Source: Bipolaris cookei
Taxonomy: Eukaryota > Ascomycota > Dothideomycetes > Pleosporales > Pleosporaceae
Length of the DNA: 64,000 bases
NCBI GenBank assembly: GCA_002286855.1
Contig: NRSV01000045.1
Location: forward strand, 186,001 to 250,000
Direction of reading: 5' to 3'
The position numbers and the translations under genes are program-made. This document shows, piece after piece, positions 58,693 through 64,000 of this stretch; position 1 is the first letter of the stretch; each line of letters begins with the position of its first letter. Below the pieces are notes generated by a model, which saw only the letters and a list, made by a program, of their open reading frames with translations, made no database searches and had not been told where the DNA came from.

Positions 58693-61134
58693 CTATAGAG
58701 GCGGCAGACTCTCTCTGCAGTTGGGGCACATGAGCCGATACCGCATCCACCCTTCAAGACAGCCAGTATGGAAGATATGCCGACACGGCGTCACCATGTA
58801 CTGCCATCGTTGCAACAACATGCTCGTGCCCGTCGCACTATTCTCATCTGCCCCTGCGGGTACTACTGGTACTTCTATGTCGTTGGCGCAGATACTGCAG
58901 TCAAACACCTTCTTGCCCTTGGACCTCGACTCGCCTGATGCCTTGGTCAACTCTCCCTCTGCACCAGCCCCAAACGACGATGCATCCAGCACCGTCGCAG
59001 ACTCGCTCGACGTCGTCATGTTCAGCGGCATCGTCGCACCTTCCTCGTCCTCACGGAGGATCGGATGGTAGTCATATGCCGGCGGGGCCCATCCGTCTCG
59101 GACAAAGAATCTTGGTCCAAGCATCTCCTGGCTTACTAGCATCACCACCTGCATCCACACCCAGCCTACCAACACCCCCATTGCCCTCCAGTCTGTCTGC
59201 GCAAACAGCACGTTATCATCCCTCATGTAGAAATAACTGACGGGCGCAATTCGAGCAACACTAATCCCCACGACATAGTCCCACCGCAGTGCTCGTCGAC
59301 AGTTCCGCATCGTGTTTCGATAAATCTGAGGTACCCAGAAGGAAAGGTACACGAATGAAACAATGTCAAAATAGATGGTACGGTATGTTGTGCGCGCCGC
59401 CGCAAACTGGATAGTGACAAAGAAGAGCACTATCAGCATTAAACAGAAGCGACTGTATAGTGTGCCTAGCTCGGCTCTGGGATTCGCATTCGCATTGGTA
59501 GTAGTTGTGTTGTTGTTTGGACCAGTGTCAACATCCTCGTCAGGATCATCTTGGTCTGGTGCAATGATAATGGGCGTAGGTGGTCGCGGTCGTGCTGCAG
59601 TGGCCGGTAATGGCAGTCCCTCTTCGAGGGGCGCTGCTGGTGTAGCGATACGAGATGCTGCTGGTGGCGTTGAATTTGCAGCTGCCGATGCCTGTTGCCG
59701 CTCCTGACGAGCTCTCTCTGCAGCCTGAACAGACCAGATATCCATCAGGAACCGGAGATGCGTGAGCACTGAAAAGAGCGCTATGAATGCTATGCTGTAA
59801 AGTGCCAACTGTGCCGTGCCCAGGAAAAGATACATAAAGATGAGAATCAAGAACGTGAACCCATCACCCACAGCCATCATGGCAATGGTATAGAAGCTGA
59901 CCCTGCTACGCATCGATGGTGTTGCAGTCTCCTTCATCTGCTTCATGGTAAACCAGAGCTGAAATGCTAAACTAATGGCAAATGCAATGACGCTGTGTCT
60001 GGTCCGCGTATTGAAGATCTCCGTCTTCGAGCCCACCAAGTGCATAGCTTCGGAGGGCGGAAAGTCTGGAGGACCCTTTGACTCAATCACAAGCCCACAG
60101 TCCGGAGAGAAGCCAACCATAGACAAGGTGTGTGACATCTGCCGCGGAATCGGAGCTCCTGTGGGATATCGTAGCTCATGCTCCAGCCAGTCCATGTCGA
60201 TGTTGTACGGGCTCGGAAACTCTTGAAGATAAAATACAAACTCGCAATGACGACCCTGGAACAAGCCTTCGTTGGCTCCATCTACCGCAGATGTCCACGG
60301 GTTCCACAAGATGAACGTACGTTTCTCTTGCCGCTCAATCGCTTCGTGTATGGTCCAGTTGAGAAACTCCTGCGACGTGGCATACAGATACGGCGAAATC
60401 TGCATATGGGGTAGGGCGAAGATTCCTGCAAATCGATCGCTGGTCGTAGTCAACACAGCGGTGCCGCTCTTCAGGAAGTGGACGCCATGAACTACAAATT
60501 CCCACCAGTTGCCCCCAAAGCTGTCCCTGTCACCGATGATCACTTTTGCGCTAATCTCCGATATGGTTTGGTTCTCGTTTCTCCGCATCTTGTCTTCGAG
60601 CTCCGTGATATGCAGCCGCACCGGTCCTCCTGCTCCCGTGATATTCCGGTCAAAGTCAACTATGTTTCCAAACGGGTTGTCCGGGTTTGACGAGGCGTTG
60701 CCCATATCGCCAGGGTGTCGGATGCGACTGAGGGCCGAGCGCGTCCATTCGCCTTGCACATAACCAGAAAGGTTCTTGTATACGGGCATTATAGGCTCTC
60801 CCTGTTCGAGTGGCCCATCCAGCATCTTCTTCCATGTTTCCCCGAGTATCTGCTCGGACTGCGCCTTGGCCTTCTGCCTCACAGGGTCCAGCAATTCCCA
60901 TGCAAAGCCATCTTCTTCTCGCAGCCCGCTGACGTTCAACCACTTGTTATTCTTCGCATCAAAATCGCCATATCGCGTTCGATTCAATAGGTCCAGCTGG
61001 TAATATTCGCAATCGATGAGTTCCCGGAATCGCGTGCGCGCATTGAACGTGGGCTGCTGCGGTTCAGGCGAGTTGATGAGCAATAGGAGAATTATGAAGA
61101 AAAGAAAAGACCGCGGGTCTCTTCTTACTTCCAT
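58693..61134 (-). CDS. dscA: Tul1/DscA, RING E3 ligase subunit of the Golgi Dsc complex
   Basis: A single exon encodes 813 residues. MEVRRDPRSFLFFIILLLLI is a signal/anchor segment, followed by a large lumenal domain of about 350 residues containing TRFRELIDCEYYQLDLLNRT, YGDFD and PDCGLVIESKGPPDFPPSEA. Seven or so membrane segments follow from about residue 370 (VIAFAISLAFQLWF onward), broken by a cytosolic Pro/Ala/Asp-rich loop. The C-terminal RING-H2 has CSICANDIEV, TPCRHIFHTGCLEGWM and CPNCRESLPPL. The Dsc complex ubiquitinates membrane proteins at the Golgi and is needed for SREBP activation in several fungi. The first ATG after which the signal segment begins was used; the longer open frame upstream has no family likeness. 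Confidence 0.95.
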   Translation of the reverse strand: MEVRRDPRSFLFFIILLLLINSPEPQQPTFNARTRFRELIDCEYYQLDLLNRTRYGDFDAKNNKWLNVSGLREEDGFAWELLDPVRQKAKAQSEQILGETWKKMLDGPLEQGEPIMPVYKNLSGYVQGEWTRSALSRIRHPGDMGNASSNPDNPFGNIVDFDRNITGAGGPVRLHITELEDKMRRNENQTISEISAKVIIGDRDSFGGNWWEFVVHGVHFLKSGTAVLTTTSDRFAGIFALPHMQISPYLYATSQEFLNWTIHEAIERQEKRTFILWNPWTSAVDGANEGLFQGRHCEFVFYLQEFPSPYNIDMDWLEHELRYPTGAPIPRQMSHTLSMVGFSPDCGLVIESKGPPDFPPSEAMHLVGSKTEIFNTRTRHSVIAFAISLAFQLWFTMKQMKETATPSMRSRVSFYTIAMMAVGDGFTFLILIFMYLFLGTAQLALYSIAFIALFSVLTHLRFLMDIWSVQAAERARQERQQASAAANSTPPAASRIATPAAPLEEGLPLPATAARPRPPTPIIIAPDQDDPDEDVDTGPNNNTTTTNANANPRAELGTLYSRFCLMLIVLFFVTIQFAAARTTYRTIYFDIVSFVYLSFWVPQIYRNTMRNCRRALRWDYVVGISVARIAPVSYFYMRDDNVLFAQTDWRAMGVLVGWVWMQVVMLVSQEMLGPRFFVRDGWAPPAYDYHPILREDEEGATMPLNMTTSSESATVLDASSFGAGAEGELTKASGESRSKGKKVFDCSICANDIEVPVVPAGADENSATGTSMLLQRWQYMVTPCRHIFHTGCLEGWMRYRLMCPNCRESLPPL

Positions 61135-61502
61135 CACCGCGGTTTTGACAATGTGTGAGGCGCCATTAAGTGGCAGATGTTGGATGTCGAGGTGGGCGGC
61201 GACGTTGGCTAGGCGTTCATGTTCGAGCCTAGCATGACGACAGACGTTCGGGACTCCGCACTTCCGCTTGGCATCACTCTTATCAACAAACCACATGTGC
61301 AAACAGTCAAAGTGCAATTTTAACAATATCATTCAATGGGTCAAGAGGGGTATTGGTTATTTGTATGTACACAGGAAAGCAGCCATGACTTCATCATAGC
61401 CTGCACTAAACACCTTAAAACGCCTTCATGCTCAAAAGCCTCTTGCTTTGTTCGCGTGATCCATAATTCTTCCAAGGAACATAACAACGTAAATTGATTA
61501 AC
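61135..61502. other. Intergenic between dscA and fzo1
   Basis: About 0.37 kb holding the dscA promoter and the fzo1 3' flank. Nothing else was seen. Confidence 0.5.
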
Positions 61503-64000
61503 CTACTGCATCGGTCCAGCAATGACAGGTGCTGCAGCCTCAAGGTCAACTCGCTGCACTGTCTGGCGCAAATCGTTACTGCTGCGGACCAAGTTGCCAA
61601 AGTATTTGCGAGCTACTTCGGTCTCAGCCTTGATCTTGGTCGTCTCCTCCTTTTGAAGTTGAAGCTTTTCAACGTTCCTCTGCAGACCAATCCGAACATC
61701 ATTAGCGGGACCTTTCAGTGCGCGTCGAACCTCGGAGCTAATGCGAAGAGCATTTGAGTGAGTGTAGTCGATTGCCGTCAGCTGCTGAGACAGCTTGGCG
61801 CTAAGTCGATGAGGAAGCGACTTGGGTACTGATGCAAGAACATAGGATATTCCGAGGGCAACTGCAAACGTTAGTATAGATCGGAAAACGCTCGTGCGGC
61901 ATAACTTACCACCAGCGACGAGACCTGGGATCAGTAGTCTCCTCATGTTGGCCGTACCCATGATCTTGGCGGCACCGAGAGCGCCATCCACCCAACCAAC
62001 GCCACCGACTAGCCTGCCTCCTACTAGACCTGCAACTGTCATAGCCATGCCAGCACCTGCAGCCTTCTCTTGTCGCTCCCAAAGACTTGCGACATCAAAA
62101 AAGTCCCACAAGTCAATGTCAATATCGACTTGCCTAGCCAGAGCGTGCACAGACTTCCTAAACATTCGCTCTGGGCGGAACATGACATCCGCATATAGGT
62201 TGTTGCCGAGATGCAATACACCTAGGTTTTTGATGCCATTGTAGCCCTGTACAGCCTGGTTTCGCGCATATTCTTCACATAGGCGGACACTCTCGGTGAC
62301 CTCGTGCAACATGGAATCACGAATGTCTTCTGCGTACTGGTAGGCGGAAAAGAGTCCTGGATATTCGATGCCCAAGTCCAGCTCGGCCACCTTGGCAATG
62401 CAGTCGTTGAGAGTGTCGCGAGTGTGACCGTAGACTTCTGAGGTCGTGTCCTCCACCATACGGTCCACTGCTTCTCCAGCTTCTGTTCGGGACTTCTTTG
62501 ATTCTTCAAACTCTGGCTCGAGCGCCTCAATCTCTTTCTTGATACGGTCCAGTTCGTTCTGGGAAACGTCGCGGTTGATAGTTGCCAAGTTGTGCATGTC
62601 TCCTAACACGTTGAGCAGATAAGTCTTTGCCGGCGCTAGCTTTGACCTAGCCCTCTTCTCTAGCACAAAACGTCTTAGTGAAGCCTCGAGGTCTGCAAAA
62701 TCCCGCTGCTTTTCTGCTTCTTTACCCTTGCCCTTGCCCGATGGGTCGTCATCGTCATCATCCGGAGGGCCTCCGCCAGCGCCCATGGGGATTGCGTTAC
62801 TCGAAACAAAGTGTACTAGTTCGCTGGATTCTTTGAAAGTTGCCGGGCTGAGGCTGTTGACCTGCTTCAAAATCATTTCCTGGCAGCGCCTCTGATCCCT
62901 GATCGTATCGAAGCCGTTCACTACCATAAACATGTAAGCCTTCTCGCGGGCTGCTGTGAAGATAAAGTTTTTCGCAGATTCTGTAAAGTGGTTCGCTGCT
63001 GAAACGACAAAGACGACAACATCAATTTCTTCTTGGCGGGCGAAAACAGCCGTGGTCTTAATGGAATCGGCATTGAGTCCTGGTGCATCAATGAGGGCAA
63101 TGTCGACCACGCCATTGTTCAGCAGAGATTCGTCCACATCGCGGATATCTTTGACGTAAATCTTGCATTGTGAGAAATGATCGTTGTCGATGACAATCTT
63201 TTCAAGGTCCTTCAGGTCAAAGACAATGTATGTGCTCTCATCGTTGCGGTTATAAGTCGATCCAATGGGGATGGCATGAACTTCCTCAACCCCGCCATTC
63301 TCTCTAAAGTCAAGGACCTCGCAGAATATGCTCGTGCAGGGCTGTTGGTCTTCGGGAAGAACCTTGCGACGAAGTAGGGCGTTACAGAATGTGGACTTTC
63401 CAGCGTTCAAGTCTCCGGTCACCAGTACCTTACTTGAGGTATCTTCGATGCGCTCCTTGAGGGCAAACAAGTGGCGTATGCTTTGCTGGATTTGACCGTC
63501 TAGGAGGGAGGCGACGGAATTCTTTTCGAGCGAATGGACCAAATCTGTCTGTGTCCGGCTTCCCATGCGCAATTCCAACTTCAAGACAGAGAAATCATGG
63601 GCGAGTTGAGGTGTCACTAGTCGAGGCTCGTCCTTTCGCTTGTGTTCGGCGGCTGAACTAGACTCGGCGTCGTCTCCGATTGTGGTACCGGCTCGTCGTA
63701 GTCCGCGGGGTCGTTCAGGCGAGCGGGAAGCGGGATCGAAGTCGCCCATTGCGGACTGGGTGTGGTGTAGTCCGGGCCGCGAGTCGCTGCGAAGATGTGA
63801 TTTTTGCTTCTCTGCTGCTTGAATAGAAGGGTAGTGTGCGGGCCATTTCAAATTCATTTCTTGGAAACTTTTCAAGGCTTCGATTGTGCCGTGGATTGCG
63901 CGGCCAAGGGCATTTTTGTTCTGGTTGTATCGCAGTTGGAGGACGTGGCTGCGCTGCTTCTCGTGCTCAGCATTTGATGAGCCGGCGGACAGTATGGGTA
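61503..64000 (-). CDS. fzo1: Mitofusin Fzo1, mitochondrial outer-membrane fusion GTPase (5' end beyond window)
   Basis: Two visible exons, 64000-61910 and 61861-61503. The frame is open to the window edge, so the start is missing; about 816 residues are visible. The GTPase domain has the P-loop GDLNAGKST, the switch DIALIDAPG and the base-recognition NGFD. A heptad/coiled region follows (DRIKKEIEALEPEFEESKKS), then Gly-rich and hydrophobic segments near 62050-61800 (GMAMTVAGLVGGRLVGG, VALGISYVLASV) that anchor it in the outer membrane, and a C-terminal coiled coil (VEKLQLQKEETTKIKAETEV). Asp/Gly-rich low complexity occurs between the GTPase and the coil. The 48-nt intron (GTAAGT, TACTAAC, CAG) is divisible by three and lacks a stop, so reading through would also stay in frame. 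Confidence 0.95.
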   Translation of the reverse strand, partial: PILSAGSSNAEHEKQRSHVLQLRYNQNKNALGRAIHGTIEALKSFQEMNLKWPAHYPSIQAAEKQKSHLRSDSRPGLHHTQSAMGDFDPASRSPERPRGLRRAGTTIGDDAESSSAAEHKRKDEPRLVTPQLAHDFSVLKLELRMGSRTQTDLVHSLEKNSVASLLDGQIQQSIRHLFALKERIEDTSSKVLVTGDLNAGKSTFCNALLRRKVLPEDQQPCTSIFCEVLDFRENGGVEEVHAIPIGSTYNRNDESTYIVFDLKDLEKIVIDNDHFSQCKIYVKDIRDVDESLLNNGVVDIALIDAPGLNADSIKTTAVFARQEEIDVVVFVVSAANHFTESAKNFIFTAAREKAYMFMVVNGFDTIRDQRRCQEMILKQVNSLSPATFKESSELVHFVSSNAIPMGAGGGPPDDDDDDPSGKGKGKEAEKQRDFADLEASLRRFVLEKRARSKLAPAKTYLLNVLGDMHNLATINRDVSQNELDRIKKEIEALEPEFEESKKSRTEAGEAVDRMVEDTTSEVYGHTRDTLNDCIAKVAELDLGIEYPGLFSAYQYAEDIRDSMLHEVTESVRLCEEYARNQAVQGYNGIKNLGVLHLGNNLYADVMFRPERMFRKSVHALARQVDIDIDLWDFFDVASLWERQEKAAGAGMAMTVAGLVGGRLVGGVGWVDGALGAAKIMGTANMRRLLIPGLVAGGKLCRTSVFRSILTFAVALGISYVLASVPKSLPHRLSAKLSQQLTAIDYTHSNALRISSEVRRALKGPANDVRIGLQRNVEKLQLQKEETTKIKAETEVARKYFGNLVRSSNDLRQTVQRVDLEAAAPVIAGPMQ

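Noticed and set aside
1..64000. CRISPR arrays, prophage, insertion sequences, secondary-metabolite core enzymes
   Set aside because: None seen; the gene set and introns are fungal, and no PKS/NRPS or terpene core gene occurs.

Overview
This is a 64 kb stretch of nuclear DNA from a filamentous ascomycete. Genes carry short (about 45-160 nt) GT-AG introns with CTAAC/CTGAC-type branch sites. The gene families are typically fungal: Zn2Cys6 regulators, a FacB/Cat8 orthologue, the Dsc ubiquitin ligase, DUF3431, a fungal cyanase and Kti12. Overall resemblance suggests Dothideomycetes, most likely Pleosporales, but that placement is a recollection of protein style and was not tested. No prokaryotic, viral or CRISPR feature is present.

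I support 24 protein-coding genes and one intron-containing tRNA. Splice models were built by hand from the genomic sequence. Every multi-exon model closes in frame, and most are supported by family motifs running across the junctions.

Layout. 0-7 kb: the 3' part of a YBP/Alf4/glomulin-type gene, a zinc-cluster regulator resembling WarA/War1, and an amino-acid permease. 7.3-9.4 kb: gene-poor, with a likely small inverted-repeat transposon relic. 9.4-13.1 kb: a FAM32A-like gene, a small Gln-rich gene and KTI12, which has two micro-exons. 15-18 kb: the acetate/gluconeogenesis regulator facB/cat8. 19-24 kb: a SET-domain methyltransferase diverging from the CDC14 phosphatase. 24.8 kb: tRNA-Arg(CCU). 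25.9-32.6 kb: a free methionine-R-sulfoxide reductase (start-codon-only exon plus a 5-nt exon), an unknown gene, a PP2C phosphatase and the AMPK gamma subunit SNF4. 33-36.5 kb: a polyamine-oxidase-like flavoenzyme and a repetitive hydrophilic protein. 37-47 kb: the most accessory-looking part, with an F-box gene, a 2.8 kb gene-poor block, and a 1416-residue protein combining a ZZ-like zinc finger, a P-loop GTPase domain, a RING finger and a patatin phospholipase. 47-64 kb: mostly housekeeping membrane and lipid genes (DUF3431, phospholipase D, cyanase, a C2H2 protein, rhomboid protease, Tul1/DscA E3 ligase, Fzo1 mitofusin running off the right edge).

Functional themes. Two carbon-status genes (facB/cat8 and SNF4) lie in the same window; Cat8-type factors act downstream of the Snf1 kinase in yeast. 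A rhomboid protease and the Dsc E3 ligase subunit sit head-to-tail, and both families act in fungal membrane-protein processing. The best candidate for an undescribed system is the GTPase-RING-patatin protein at 42.0-46.8 kb. It looks like an NLR-style, G-domain-controlled lipase, and its upstream region carries a diverged duplicated palindrome.
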